64,000 bases of DNA. Origin: Phycisphaeraceae bacterium. Lineage in GTDB: Bacteria; Planctomycetota; Phycisphaerae; Phycisphaerales; UBA1924. Position numbers and translations under genes: made by a program. Each line of letters begins with the position of its first letter. Positions within the stretch are counted from its first letter, which is position 1. This document shows, one piece after another, positions 46,300 to 56,083 of the stretch. The stretch lies in contig JAHBWW010000002.1 in assembly GCA_019636795.1 (NCBI GenBank), forward strand, positions 62,001 to 126,000. The letters are read 5' to 3'. The notes under the pieces were generated by a model that did no database searches, had not been told where the DNA came from, and saw only the letters and a program-made list of their open reading frames with translations.

Positions 46300-48264
46300 A
46301 TGACCGCCCGACCGAACCGCTGGCGCTGCGCTTCCTGTTTTTTGCTCCCGATGACGGCTTTCGGGTCTCCCACACAACCCGAGCCCGACCAGGCCGCCCG
46401 ATTGCGAGCCGAACGAGCCCAATCCCGCATCGCGCAGCGCGCCCAGGCCGGGCAGGAAGAGCTTCGGCGTGCACAGGATGTCCAGGCCGTGCACCGAATG
46501 ATCGCTCTCCTTGCCGGACCCGAGATGGCAGGCCGCGCCCCCGGTTCGCCCGGCCTCGACCGCGCCGCCGATGCGATTGAAGATCTCTTTCTCGGGCTGG
46601 GGCTCGAACCCGCATTCGCCTTGGCCGAAAACAACCCCGATCAGAAAACCTATCGCCAGCGGTTCACGATCGGCAGCACCGTTGACTCAATTGCCTCCCG
46701 CACATCGTTTGGGCTTGCCGACGGGCGCGTTATTGCAGCTGACAATGATCTTGAAGTCTCGATCTACAGCGGACGCGGAGCTTTCGCCGGGCCGGTTTCG
46801 TTCGTCGGCTACGGCATCGTCGCCGGTCCGGGCACCTATCTCGGCTTCACTGGCACCGATTCCATCGAAGACCATGTCGTCCTCATGCTCAGCCACGAAC
46901 CTATGGACGACCTTGGACGCAGCTTGTGGTCCGATCGCGGGTGGAGCTTTGCCGCCCCTCTGTACCGCAAACTCAGCGCCGTGCATCGCCGGGGCGCCAA
47001 AGCCGTCATCGTCGTCGATCCGCCCGATCACGACCCCGATGCCAATGGCTCGGCCGACCCGGCAGGACAAGTCCGCACCCAAGTCACACCGTTCGAAATC
47101 CCCGTCGTGCATATCAGCCAGGCCCAAGCCGATGAACTTCTCCGTGTTGGCACCGGCCGCAGCCTGCGCGAACTGACACGCGCCGCCAACCGCGCGGGCA
47201 TCGTCCTTCCACTCCAAAGCGTCACCGCAGCTGTCCAAACAAACGTCGAAGTCACACCGCTCTGGTCAGAAAACATCGGCGCGATTCTCGCTGGACGTGG
47301 CACCCTCGCTGGCGAAGTAGTTGTCATCACCGCTCACTACGAATTTCGCGACCCATCGCCGGTTTTTATGGCCGCTTCTGACACAGAACCAAGCCCCGCA
47401 GCCGACGACAATGCCTCGGGTGTCGCCTCCATGCTGCTTGTTGCCGAACGCCTGCGAGATGCGTACGACACGCTCGATTTCGAAACGCCTGCACGCACCA
47501 TCCTCTTCCTCGCACTCTCCGGCGGCGACAAATCCCATCGCGGCTCAAGCCACTACGTCGAGCACCCGATCATTCCGATCACAAACCATGTCATCATGCT
47601 CAACCTTGATGCCGTCGGGCGCTACAACGACTTCCCGCTCCAGATCGGTGGCGTCGACTCGGCCAACGAACTCGAATCCATCGTTCAAGACACTTTGCTC
47701 CTCCACCGTGTCGACGCTGTGCCCGCCGAGCCCGAGACCTTCGCCGACAGCGACCACCAGAGCTTCAACGATCGAAATGTTCCTCAGTTGATGTTCTCGA
47801 CTGGCATCCAGCCCGAGCACGGCTCCATCGCCGACACTCCCGAAACCATCGACGCCGACGGCATTGTCACAATCAGCACGCTGGTTCGAACACTCGCCCT
47901 CGAATTAGCAACACACCCCGAACGCCCGACGTTCGTCCAACGAGGCGCACGCCCACGCGATCGCCAGCCCGACGACCCCGCACGCGACCGCGTTCGCGTC
48001 GGGCTGATTCCCGCCGCCGGAGCGACCGGCGACGGCATGCTCATCGCGCGCGTCAGCGATGATTCCACCGCTGCCCGCGCAGGCTTTCGTCCCGGCGATC
48101 GCGTGCTCGAATGGAACGGGCAAGCCGTAGAAAACGCCCAGCACTGGGCTTCGATGATCGAGCAACATCGCCCTGGCGATACCGTCAACGTCACCATCCG
48201 CCGCGCAGGCCAGACCCAGTCCATCGAGATCATCCTCGAAAGCGCCAAGGAACCCAGGCCTTGA
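46300..48264 (+). CDS. M28-family peptidase-like protein with PA insert and C-terminal PDZ
   Basis: 654 residues with a probable signal peptide (CASCFLLPMTAFGS). A PA-like insert (about residues 150-300) lies within an M28 aminopeptidase fold: metal-ligand regions ITAHYEF, PAADDNASGVASML, LNLDAVGRY and SDHQSFNDR. The catalytic/ligand pair that normally reads GEEKGLLGS is GGDKSHRGS here: the base Glu is Gly and the next ligand Glu is Asp, so activity is doubtful. The C-terminal ~90 residues form a PDZ domain (ARAGFRPGDRVLEWNGQAVE). The Nudix gene starts in its stop codon. Confidence 0.87.
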   Translation: MTARPNRWRCASCFLLPMTAFGSPTQPEPDQAARLRAERAQSRIAQRAQAGQEELRRAQDVQAVHRMIALLAGPEMAGRAPGSPGLDRAADAIEDLFLGLGLEPAFALAENNPDQKTYRQRFTIGSTVDSIASRTSFGLADGRVIAADNDLEVSIYSGRGAFAGPVSFVGYGIVAGPGTYLGFTGTDSIEDHVVLMLSHEPMDDLGRSLWSDRGWSFAAPLYRKLSAVHRRGAKAVIVVDPPDHDPDANGSADPAGQVRTQVTPFEIPVVHISQAQADELLRVGTGRSLRELTRAANRAGIVLPLQSVTAAVQTNVEVTPLWSENIGAILAGRGTLAGEVVVITAHYEFRDPSPVFMAASDTEPSPAADDNASGVASMLLVAERLRDAYDTLDFETPARTILFLALSGGDKSHRGSSHYVEHPIIPITNHVIMLNLDAVGRYNDFPLQIGGVDSANELESIVQDTLLLHRVDAVPAEPETFADSDHQSFNDRNVPQLMFSTGIQPEHGSIADTPETIDADGIVTISTLVRTLALELATHPERPTFVQRGARPRDRQPDDPARDRVRVGLIPAAGATGDGMLIARVSDDSTAARAGFRPGDRVLEWNGQAVENAQHWASMIEQHRPGDTVNVTIRRAGQTQSIEIILESAKEPRP

Positions 48265-49043
48265 GCGGCATCGTGCTGCCTGACGACTTCTCCGAGGTGC
48301 TCATCGTCCCGATCGATCAGCCCAGCACGTTGTCGCTGTCTGTCCTCCCTGCCGACGATCACCCCGCAAGCCCCGAGTCGGAGCATCGTTGGGCACAATT
48401 GTGCGCACACAACCCGGCACTCCTCAATGGCCCAATCCTCGCACTCGATGCGTGGCACGCCCAACAGCAACGCCTCACCGCACGAGTCGCCCACTATCAA
48501 CAAATGGTGGCCCCCGACCCCGGCCGATCGCGCATCGTCCAGATCGGTGTCACCGGCGTCATTCTCGCACGCAACACTCACGCATCTGACGACGAGCCGC
48601 ATGTTCTGCTTGCACAACGAACGCATCGCACAACGGTGTACCCAGGCCAATGGGAGCTTGCACCCTCTGGCGGCATCAACCCACCGCCTCACACGCCAAT
48701 CACCCTGAACTTGTCCGCATGGCTCGATGCTCTCAATCGAGAATCGCACGAAGAACTCGGGCTTGATCTGACTCAAAGCACGATTCGCACACCGATGCTG
48801 TGCTTCGATCCCTTCGCCCCCAGCGCCGATCTCGTGTGCATTGTGCATCTCGCCGCGCAGTGCGACGATGTTGATCGTTCTGTGACTTCGCACCTGGCTT
48901 CGACATGGGAATATACCGCATCCCAGTGGATTCCCGTCTCACGCCTCGCTCAGGCAGCAGACGATCCCGCTACAACGATCATCCCCCCAAGCCGTGCGAT
49001 CATGCGTGCCCTGGCTCGCGATCACTCGCTGCTGAAGAGCTGA
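48261..49043 (+). CDS. Nudix hydrolase
   Basis: 260 residues if translation begins at TTG 48261, which overlaps the M28 stop as TTGA and has AAGGA nine bases upstream; GTG 48273 is the alternative. The C-terminal ~150 residues are the Nudix domain, with RESHEELGLDL as the RExxEExG core, WELAPSGG before it and an enlarged loop (INPPPHTPITLNLSAWLD) inside the box. The N-terminal ~110 residues are a poorly conserved extension. Nudix enzymes cleave nucleoside diphosphate-X compounds; the substrate is unknown. It overlaps the convergent ABC exporter by 22 bases. Confidence 0.85.
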   Translation: MSGIVLPDDFSEVLIVPIDQPSTLSLSVLPADDHPASPESEHRWAQLCAHNPALLNGPILALDAWHAQQQRLTARVAHYQQMVAPDPGRSRIVQIGVTGVILARNTHASDDEPHVLLAQRTHRTTVYPGQWELAPSGGINPPPHTPITLNLSAWLDALNRESHEELGLDLTQSTIRTPMLCFDPFAPSADLVCIVHLAAQCDDVDRSVTSHLASTWEYTASQWIPVSRLAQAADDPATTIIPPSRAIMRALARDHSLLKS

Positions 49044-50845
49044 TTCCTCGCCAGTTGTCGGTAGAGTTCACAACGTTCGAGCAACTCCGAATGCGACCCC
49101 CGATCAACGATCGACCCGTGATTCATCACCACAATCTCGTCGGCACTCACCACAGTGCTGAGGCGATGCGCAACAATCAGGCACGTCCTCCCCACCGCAA
49201 ACCCCGCAATCGCCGCTGCAATGTGCGACTCGCTGTCTGAGTCGATCATGCTCGTCGCTTCATCCAGAATCAGAATCGCCGGATCGCGCAAAATCGCGCG
49301 AGCAATCGCCAACCGCTGCCGTTGCCCGCCGCTGAGCGTCATCCCCTGATCGCCCAGCATCGTGTCGTACCCTTGCGGCAGTTTCTCGATGAACTGGTGC
49401 GCGTGCGCCTTTTCAGCCGCACGAACGATCATCGCCTCATCAACCCCGCGCGCGCCGTACGCAATATTCTGCCGCACGCTCTGGCGAAACAGCACCGTCT
49501 CCTGCGTGACCACGCCGATCTGCGATCGCAGGCTCCGCAGTCCGACCTCACGCACATCGCGACCATCAATGCGCACCACACCGGCGTCCGGATCAAACAA
49601 CCTCGGCACCAGACTCAGCAGCGTCGTCTTGCCGCACCCGTTGGGTCCGACAAACGCCACCGTCCTGCCGTGCGCAATCTTCAGCGTCACATCATCAATC
49701 GCCGGCCGGTTCGCGCCCGGATACGTCAGACTCACCCCCTCGAATGCAACCTCGCGCGCATGCCTTGGCAATCGCGGACGCTTCGCGCCGTCACGCTCTT
49801 CGGGCGCTTCATTCAGCAACTGTGCAATGCGCGTGGCCGCTGCCGACGACTGCTGAATATCCGTCACCAATCCCGTCAGAGGCTTGAGCGACGCCCCCGC
49901 AACCCCCAGTGCCCCGATGGCAAGCACGAACTTGGCGCTGTCCAGCTGCCCGTCATGGATCGCCTTGATCGCCACAAGACTGAGCACCCCCAGCGCCATA
50001 ATCGACACAACTTCCACAAGCGGACTCGCAAGAGCCCTGGCGAATCGCACCCGCAGCAGCTCCCTCAGCACCTGCTTGTTAATCTTGTGAAAACGACCGC
50101 TCTCATGCCGCTCGTTCGTGTGCACCTTCACAACGCGCAGACCCTGAATCACCTCGGCCGTCGCCCCATAGAGCAGCGCCTGGCTCTGCAGCGCCGCACG
50201 CGACGCACGCCGAATCCGCTTGCCAAGTTTGCGAATGATCGTGTACAGCACCGGCGCGACCACCAGTGCCACCCCCGACAATCTCCAGTCAACGACAAAC
50301 GCCGCAACCAACGCCGCCAGTCCCTTCGTCAGCTGCGCCATCGACTTGGACACCAGCGCCGTCATACCGAGCGCAAGCGACTGCGGGTCGTTCACGATGC
50401 GGCTGATCGCGTCCGAACTGCCTCCTTCCGCGATCTGACGCAGTGGCAGGTGAATCACGCGCCCAAACAACTCGCGCCGCAACTGCGCGATTGTCCGCTG
50501 CACAATCGTCATCGCGAAATACGCATGCAAAAAATTCGCCGTCGCCCCGAACACCGTCAATACCCCAAGCCCGATCATGATCCAGACAACCGACACAAAC
50601 GGATCCTGCGGCAATCTCTCAATCCACGACTCTGACAGCCTGCCCGCAACCCACGAAGAAGCGTTCAGGTCGGTTGCCATCTGACGCAGATTCGTCTCAT
50701 TGCCCATCACCGAGTCGAGCACCGGCCCCACGCCGACAATGCCCGCACCAAGTCCCGCCGCCGACAACGTCGCCATGACCAGCGCCCAGACCAAAAGCCC
50801 GCGATAGCGCAGCATGCGACCGGACAGCTTCCAGAAATCATTCAT
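49022..50845 (-). CDS. MsbA-like ABC exporter (fused permease and ATPase)
   Basis: 607 residues from MNDFWKLSG. A six-helix transmembrane domain (LLVWALVMATLSAAGLGAGI and onward) is followed by an ATPase with Walker A GPNGCGKTT, signature LSGGQRQRLAIARAIL, Walker B ILILDEATS and the H-loop LIVAHRLSTV. Relatives flip lipids or glycolipids, or export peptides. Next to a polysaccharide cluster, lipid-linked glycan or lipid export is a reasonable guess. The start at 50845 is preferred; a GTG five codons upstream is possible. Confidence 0.94.
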   Translation of the reverse strand: MNDFWKLSGRMLRYRGLLVWALVMATLSAAGLGAGIVGVGPVLDSVMGNETNLRQMATDLNASSWVAGRLSESWIERLPQDPFVSVVWIMIGLGVLTVFGATANFLHAYFAMTIVQRTIAQLRRELFGRVIHLPLRQIAEGGSSDAISRIVNDPQSLALGMTALVSKSMAQLTKGLAALVAAFVVDWRLSGVALVVAPVLYTIIRKLGKRIRRASRAALQSQALLYGATAEVIQGLRVVKVHTNERHESGRFHKINKQVLRELLRVRFARALASPLVEVVSIMALGVLSLVAIKAIHDGQLDSAKFVLAIGALGVAGASLKPLTGLVTDIQQSSAAATRIAQLLNEAPEERDGAKRPRLPRHAREVAFEGVSLTYPGANRPAIDDVTLKIAHGRTVAFVGPNGCGKTTLLSLVPRLFDPDAGVVRIDGRDVREVGLRSLRSQIGVVTQETVLFRQSVRQNIAYGARGVDEAMIVRAAEKAHAHQFIEKLPQGYDTMLGDQGMTLSGGQRQRLAIARAILRDPAILILDEATSMIDSDSESHIAAAIAGFAVGRTCLIVAHRLSTVVSADEIVVMNHGSIVDRGSHSELLERCELYRQLARNQLFSSE

Positions 50846-50999
50846 AAGCAAAGATTCCACGCCACACCGAACGTGATGGGCAGCACGATCCTACGCTCAT
50901 AGCCCCAAGGTGCCGGGTTCACTTGTCCGCCTCACGGCGGTTTTGTGTGTACACCCGCATACGATACTTTCCGATCCGTTCCCCTTTGGATGCACCAAC

Positions 51000-52370
51000 A
51001 TGACTCAAACGATTCTCACCGGCTCGGAGATCGAGCCGAAACACATTCTCGACACCTTCCCCATGCTTCTCGATAAAATCACCACCAAAACAGCCACCAT
51101 TGGCGTTGTCGGTCTGGGTTATGTCGGGCTGCCCCTTGTCAAAGCCGTTCATGACGCAGGCTATCCCGTCATCGGATTCGACGTCGACAAATCCAAGATC
51201 GACCTGCTCGCACGCGGACACAGTTACCTCAAACACCTTGGCGATGACTTTGCCCAGAGCCTCTACAAATCCGGACGCTTCAAACCGACCACCACCGAAC
51301 GTGACCTCGCACAAGCCGACATCATCGTCCTCTGCGTCCCCACTCCCCTCGGCAAGCATCGCGAACCCGATCTGAGTTACGTCATCAAAAGCACCGAACT
51401 CGTCGCGCGCGTCCTGCGGCGAGGCCAGCTCGTCGTCCTCGAATCCACCACCTACCCCGGCACAACCCGCCAGGACATGCTCCCCATCCTCGAAGCCGCC
51501 GGACTCAAGTGCGGCTCAGATTTCTTCCTCGCCTACAGCCCGGAACGCGAAGACCCGGGTCGCGCCGGCGTCTCAACCAGCCAGATCCCCAAACTCGTCG
51601 GCGGAGTTGACGAAAAAAGCACCGAACTGGCCATGCAGTTCTACACCCGCGTCATCGAACGCGTCTTCCGCGTCGACTCGGCCGAAGTCGCCGAAGCCGC
51701 CAAACTCCTCGAAAACATCTACCGCGCCGTCAACATCGCACTCGTCAACGAACTCAAGATCATTTTCGATCGCCTCGGCATCGACATCTGGCAAGTCGTC
51801 GCAGCCGCATCCACCAAACCCTTCGGCTTCCAGGCCTTCTATCCCGGTCCCGGCCTCGGTGGACATTGCATCCCCATTGACCCTTTCTACCTCACATGGA
51901 AGGCCAAGGAAACCGGATACGCAACCAAGTTCATCGAACTCGCCGGCGAAATCAACAGCCAGATGCCCGCCTATGTCGTCGCCAAAGTCGCCCAGGCACT
52001 CAACGAACGCACAAGGTCTCTCAAAGGCTCCAGGATTCTCATCCTCGGCATCGCCTACAAGCCCAACGTCGATGACGTGCGCGAATCCCCCGCAGCAGAA
52101 ATCATCGAACAACTCATCCACGCCGGCGCTGAAATCTCCTATCACGACCCGCACGTCCTCCAGTTCCCCGAAATGCGCAAATACGACATTGACCTCGAGA
52201 GCGTCCCGCTCAGCGCCGACAATGTCTCCAGCGTCGATTGCGTGCTGATCGTCACCGACCACGCCGATGTCGACTATCAACTCGTCGCCGATCATGCCTC
52301 GCTCGTCGTCGACACGCGCAACGCTATGGCACGCGTCACCAACCCCAAGGCCCATATCTACAAAGCCTGA
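51000..52370 (+). CDS. wbpA: UDP-N-acetyl-D-glucosamine 6-dehydrogenase (WbpA type)
   Basis: 456 residues. The NAD site is GVVGLGYVGLPLVKA; TTYPGTT and ENIYRAVNIALVNELK follow; the catalytic Cys290 lies in GPGLGGHCIPIDPFYL; and GIAYKPNVDDVRESPA is in the C-terminal domain. It oxidises C6 of a UDP-sugar to the uronate. The PGLGGHCIP-IDPFYLTWKA pattern and the linked WbpB, WbpD and WbpE homologues point to UDP-GlcNAc as substrate. The gene is on the plus strand facing the rest of the cluster and overlaps the first glycosyltransferase tail by 13 bases. Confidence 0.93.
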   Translation: MTQTILTGSEIEPKHILDTFPMLLDKITTKTATIGVVGLGYVGLPLVKAVHDAGYPVIGFDVDKSKIDLLARGHSYLKHLGDDFAQSLYKSGRFKPTTTERDLAQADIIVLCVPTPLGKHREPDLSYVIKSTELVARVLRRGQLVVLESTTYPGTTRQDMLPILEAAGLKCGSDFFLAYSPEREDPGRAGVSTSQIPKLVGGVDEKSTELAMQFYTRVIERVFRVDSAEVAEAAKLLENIYRAVNIALVNELKIIFDRLGIDIWQVVAAASTKPFGFQAFYPGPGLGGHCIPIDPFYLTWKAKETGYATKFIELAGEINSQMPAYVVAKVAQALNERTRSLKGSRILILGIAYKPNVDDVRESPAAEIIEQLIHAGAEISYHDPHVLQFPEMRKYDIDLESVPLSADNVSSVDCVLIVTDHADVDYQLVADHASLVVDTRNAMARVTNPKAHIYKA

Positions 52371-53635
52371 GCCCGCGCCTGACATCCCGTCAGGCACTCG
52401 CCCAGATCCACCAGTCGGTCCGCCTGTTTCTCGCGCGTGTAAAACGCAATCTCGTGCTCTCGTCGCGCCGCCTGATTCGCCCCACGCCCATCCACGATCC
52501 CTTCGAGCGTCCGCCTCAAGGCCTCATCATCCACGCACGCCGACCCACGCCCCACCCGCTCGACCAGATCCCCCACACACCCGCGAGGCCCCGTCACTAC
52601 TATCGGTGCCGACGCCGAAAGATACTCGAAGATTTTCCCGCTCAAAACACCGTCATAATCACCATCGTACTCGATCGCCAGCAGCGCATCGGCATCACGT
52701 TGCAGCCGCAGAGCGTTCGGCCTCGACACCAGCCCCATCGCCTCCACCACATCCTCAACGCCCAGCCTTCTCGCTTCACCGAGCCAATGGCTCATGCCCT
52801 GCCCCGCCACCACCAGCCGCACACACTCACGCAGCCTCGGCGACGCCGCAATCGCCCGCAGCACAGGCCTCACATCCTGATGCTTCGGATACACCGTGCC
52901 CGTGTACACCACGCGCGTTCGCCCATCACTCGCAAACACGCCGGTCGCATCCACTTCCTCAGGCTCGTGCTCAAAGAATCCGTTGTAGATCACCTGCACC
53001 CGCCGCGCACCCGCATCATGCAGCCGCCGCGCCAGCGGCTCGCTCACCGTTGTCGCTGCATCCGCCTGCGCCATGACACGCCGCTCGAGCGCCTTCTCAC
53101 GCAGCGTAAACGGATACAACCCCGCGAACTGATGGTTCGTCGTCCACAGATCCCGATAGTCCGCAATCCAACGCCCACGCTGGCTTCCCAGCCGCAACGC
53201 CACAAGATGCGCCGTATAGGGCCCGCACGAACTGATCACAAGATCCCAGGGACCCGCGATCTCCGCTGCCTTGGTCGCAGGCCCGATCCACGCATCCGTC
53301 ATGTCCGGCATCCGCACCGAACTGAAGACCCCCGTGCGCTCCTTGACCTCGCGCAGAATCCCACCCCCACCGCCCTCGCCCGGCACATGCTCGCCCGCCG
53401 GTGCCGCGTGCGATCGCCGCACATGATCCAGCAGCAGCCGCTTGGGCACCGCAATCTCGTGCACCGTCAGCCGCCCATCGGACACCTCGAGCCCACGCTG
53501 ATCTTCGCGCTTGGCCGTCGTCAGGACATGCACACAATGCCCGCGATCGGCAAACCCTTTCGCGAATGACCACGCACGCAGAGATCCCACGCTGAGCAAA
53601 GGCGGAAAGTATGGCGAGATCATCAGCACGCGCAT
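52358..53635 (-). CDS. GT4-type glycosyltransferase
   Basis: 425 residues with a GT-B fold. The N-terminus is FPPLLSVGSLRAWSFAKGFADRGH; the donor side has VVYTGTVYPKHQD, VVAGQGMSHWLG and the GT4 motif SGKIFEYLSASAPIVVTGP. Probably adds a sugar of the polysaccharide or lipid-linked repeat. It overlaps the upstream glycosyltransferase by 13 bases, so they are coupled. Last gene of the minus-strand cluster, tail-to-tail with wbpA. Confidence 0.88.
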   Translation of the reverse strand: MRVLMISPYFPPLLSVGSLRAWSFAKGFADRGHCVHVLTTAKREDQRGLEVSDGRLTVHEIAVPKRLLLDHVRRSHAAPAGEHVPGEGGGGGILREVKERTGVFSSVRMPDMTDAWIGPATKAAEIAGPWDLVISSCGPYTAHLVALRLGSQRGRWIADYRDLWTTNHQFAGLYPFTLREKALERRVMAQADAATTVSEPLARRLHDAGARRVQVIYNGFFEHEPEEVDATGVFASDGRTRVVYTGTVYPKHQDVRPVLRAIAASPRLRECVRLVVAGQGMSHWLGEARRLGVEDVVEAMGLVSRPNALRLQRDADALLAIEYDGDYDGVLSGKIFEYLSASAPIVVTGPRGCVGDLVERVGRGSACVDDEALRRTLEGIVDGRGANQAARREHEIAFYTREKQADRLVDLGECLTGCQARAQAL

Positions 53636-54807
53636 GCCGACCCTCGTTCTCCATCAGTATACAAACTTTCCAGCCGTCTCACATAATTTCTCAGCCCGCG
53701 CGATTCAAGCATCTCTGCCACCCGATCGCTCGGCCCCACCCCCGTCGGCTCTTGCGACAGCGCCCGCCCCAGCCCCGCCTCAACCGACTCGGCCATCAAC
53801 GGATTGAACGTCCACCCCACCCCGAACTCCGCCACGATCTCCGCCATGCCCCCTCGATCACTCACCAGCAGCCCCGTGCCCCGGCTCAATGCCTCAAGCA
53901 TCACCAGCGGCGCATTCTCATACACCAGCGAAGGCAGCACCAGCACATCCGCTTGCCCTATCCGCTCAAGCGTTCCGGCGTGGCTCAGCCGACCGCAGAA
54001 CTCCACCCGCTCCTCCAGCCGATTCTCCCTCACAAACCGCTTCACCCCTCCAAGGGACGAACCGTCCCCAACGACCGTCAGATGCCATCCCTCGATCCGG
54101 GTGATTGCGCTCAGGAACAGTCCCAACCCCTTCTCAGGCTCCACCCGTCCCGCAAAGATCAGCCGAAGGTCGCGCCCAGGCTCCTTTCCCGCCGCCTCTT
54201 CCACCTCAGGGCCAGGGTCAGGCAGATGCACCCGCGGAATCCCCGTCACCGCCATGGCCCGCATCATGAAGCGGCTCGCACAGATCAGCACATCGATCGC
54301 TCGCCATCGCCGATGCACTCGATAATTCCAAGAGTGCTGCGCCGCCTTGAGCAGCCCGTGCGCCCGACTGCGATGGTCCCATTGCCACCGCCACAGATCA
54401 CGCCCGCGCACGCGAACGCCCGGTTCAAGCATCACCGGCGCTTCGCCCTCGAACCGCCGAAGCCCCGAGTTCGGACACACCAGATGAAAATCCGCCGCTG
54501 TCATCACCAGACGCGTCATCCGCCCGCCTCGCCATGCGTGCGCCTCAGCGATCACCCCCGGCGACAACTCGTGGTAGACATTAAAAAAGTGCACCACATC
54601 GGGCGTCAGCGCGTCCAGCCGTCGCCGCAGCGCCAACCGCGCCCCCTTCGAATCCACATAACCCCAGGGCGTGCGCCGACCTCCCACGTCCTGACTCGTG
54701 AACACCTCCACCTCGTGCCCACGCTCGCGCAGACCCGTTGCCGTCCGCTGCACGACATGCTCGCAGCCCCCGGCCTCGAGGTAGTCATTGACCAGCAGCA
54801 CCCGCAA
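53623..54807 (-). CDS. GT4-type glycosyltransferase
   Basis: 394 residues, GT-B. The N-terminal LLVNDYLEAGGCEHVVQRTATGL and the donor-site FAGRVEPEKGLGLFL, VVGDGSSLGG and PSLVYENAPLVMLEAL motifs are those of GT4 enzymes. It is the second glycosyltransferase of the cluster and lies downstream of the aminotransferase with a 40-base gap. The retaining GT4 mechanism is expected from the family; donor and acceptor cannot be read. Confidence 0.9.
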   Translation of the reverse strand: MRVLLVNDYLEAGGCEHVVQRTATGLRERGHEVEVFTSQDVGGRRTPWGYVDSKGARLALRRRLDALTPDVVHFFNVYHELSPGVIAEAHAWRGGRMTRLVMTAADFHLVCPNSGLRRFEGEAPVMLEPGVRVRGRDLWRWQWDHRSRAHGLLKAAQHSWNYRVHRRWRAIDVLICASRFMMRAMAVTGIPRVHLPDPGPEVEEAAGKEPGRDLRLIFAGRVEPEKGLGLFLSAITRIEGWHLTVVGDGSSLGGVKRFVRENRLEERVEFCGRLSHAGTLERIGQADVLVLPSLVYENAPLVMLEALSRGTGLLVSDRGGMAEIVAEFGVGWTFNPLMAESVEAGLGRALSQEPTGVGPSDRVAEMLESRGLRNYVRRLESLYTDGERGSACAC

Positions 54808-54847
54808 CGCGGCTCGTCCTTCCTTCCCGGTTGTCCCCAGCCCGTCT

Positions 54848-56041
54848 TTACGCCGTCACCGCAGCACGCTCGGCCACGAACGCTGCCGTCGTCTGCACCA
54901 CATGCTGCTTCTGCTCGACGGTCAACTCCGGATAGATCGGCAGCGCAATCGTCTCGGCCGCCGCGGCTTCCGACTCGGGCAGCGCCCCTTCGCCCTGCCC
55001 AAGATACGCAAAACACTCCTGCATGTGCAGCGGCACCGGGTAGTAGATCTCCGTCCCGATGCCCTCAGCCTGAAGATGCGCCCGCAGTTCGTCGCGGATC
55101 GACCCCGGAACTCGAATCACATACTGGTTGTAGATGTGCCGCGCCGTCCTGGGCGCCGGTGCCGGCGTCCGCAGCGCAAGCCCCTGGCTATTGAGCGGCG
55201 TCGCACTCGTTGTGGCCCCGGCCTTGGCGAACTGCTCGTCGTAGAACGCCGCATTGGCCTGACGACCCGCGTGCCACGATTCGAGGTGCCGCAGCTTGAT
55301 CCGCAGGATCGCAGCCTGCAGCGCGTCGAGCCGACTGTTGATCCCGATGATCGAGTGGTAGTACTTCGGCTGCCCGCCGTGGATGCGCAAAATACCCATC
55401 TTCGCCGCAAGTTCGTCGTCGTTGGTCGTGATGATCCCCCCGTCGCCGAACCCGCCCAGATTCTTGGACGGGAAGAAACTGAAGCACCCTATCGTGCCCC
55501 GGCTCCCAACAGTGATGCCATGCTTGTCGCGTGTCCCGATCGCCTGGGCCGCGTCCTCGATGATCGGCACGTTGAGTTCCTTGCCGATCTCCAGAAACTC
55601 ATCCATATCGACCGCCTGCCCGAACAGGTGCACCGGCATGATCGCCTTGAGCCGCGTGCACGTCTTGGCCATCGCGCGCGCGTGCTTCGGGCACATGTTG
55701 TACGTCACCGGGTCGATGTCCACATACACCGGCTTGGCGCCCAGCCGCGCCACCGCGCCGCCCGTAGCAAAAAACGTGAACGAAGGGCACAGCACCTCGT
55801 CGCCAGGTCCCACATCCAGCGCCATCAGCGCCAGCAGCAGCGCGTCCGAGCCCGACGCGCACCCGATCGCGTGTTTCGTGCCGCAGTACGCCGCGATCTC
55901 CTTCTCCAGCGTGCTGACCTCGGGCCCCATTATGAACCACTGGGCCTCGACGACCTGCCGAATCACCGGCTCGATTTCTTCACGCAGGCTCGCGTACTGG
56001 GCCTTGAGATCCAGCAGCGGCACCGTTGGTTTCTGACTCAT
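54848..56041 (-). CDS. wbpE: DegT/DnrJ/EryC1 aminotransferase (WbpE type)
   Basis: 397 residues from MSQKPTVPLLDLKAQY. PLP-dependent sugar aminotransferase with CASGSDALLLALMAL, CPSFTFFATGGAVARLGAKP, IIEDAAQAIG and the PLP Lys in SFFPSKNLGGFGDGG; GINSRLDALQAAIL follows. In the Wbp pathway this enzyme aminates the 3-keto UDP-GlcNAc uronate. The ATG at 56041 overlaps nothing; upstream in-frame codons lie between it and wbpD. Expressed with wbpB and wbpD on the same strand. Confidence 0.9.
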   Translation of the reverse strand: MSQKPTVPLLDLKAQYASLREEIEPVIRQVVEAQWFIMGPEVSTLEKEIAAYCGTKHAIGCASGSDALLLALMALDVGPGDEVLCPSFTFFATGGAVARLGAKPVYVDIDPVTYNMCPKHARAMAKTCTRLKAIMPVHLFGQAVDMDEFLEIGKELNVPIIEDAAQAIGTRDKHGITVGSRGTIGCFSFFPSKNLGGFGDGGIITTNDDELAAKMGILRIHGGQPKYYHSIIGINSRLDALQAAILRIKLRHLESWHAGRQANAAFYDEQFAKAGATTSATPLNSQGLALRTPAPAPRTARHIYNQYVIRVPGSIRDELRAHLQAEGIGTEIYYPVPLHMQECFAYLGQGEGALPESEAAAAETIALPIYPELTVEQKQHVVQTTAAFVAERAAVTA

Positions 56042-56083
56042 GGTTCGTTCTCCGAAAGAGATTCTGTCGCGCGCGGGGCACAT

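Noticed and set aside
49322-50635. 437-codon plus-strand open frame
   Set aside because: Antisense to the MsbA-like exporter, with Arg/His/Gln-rich nonsense composition.
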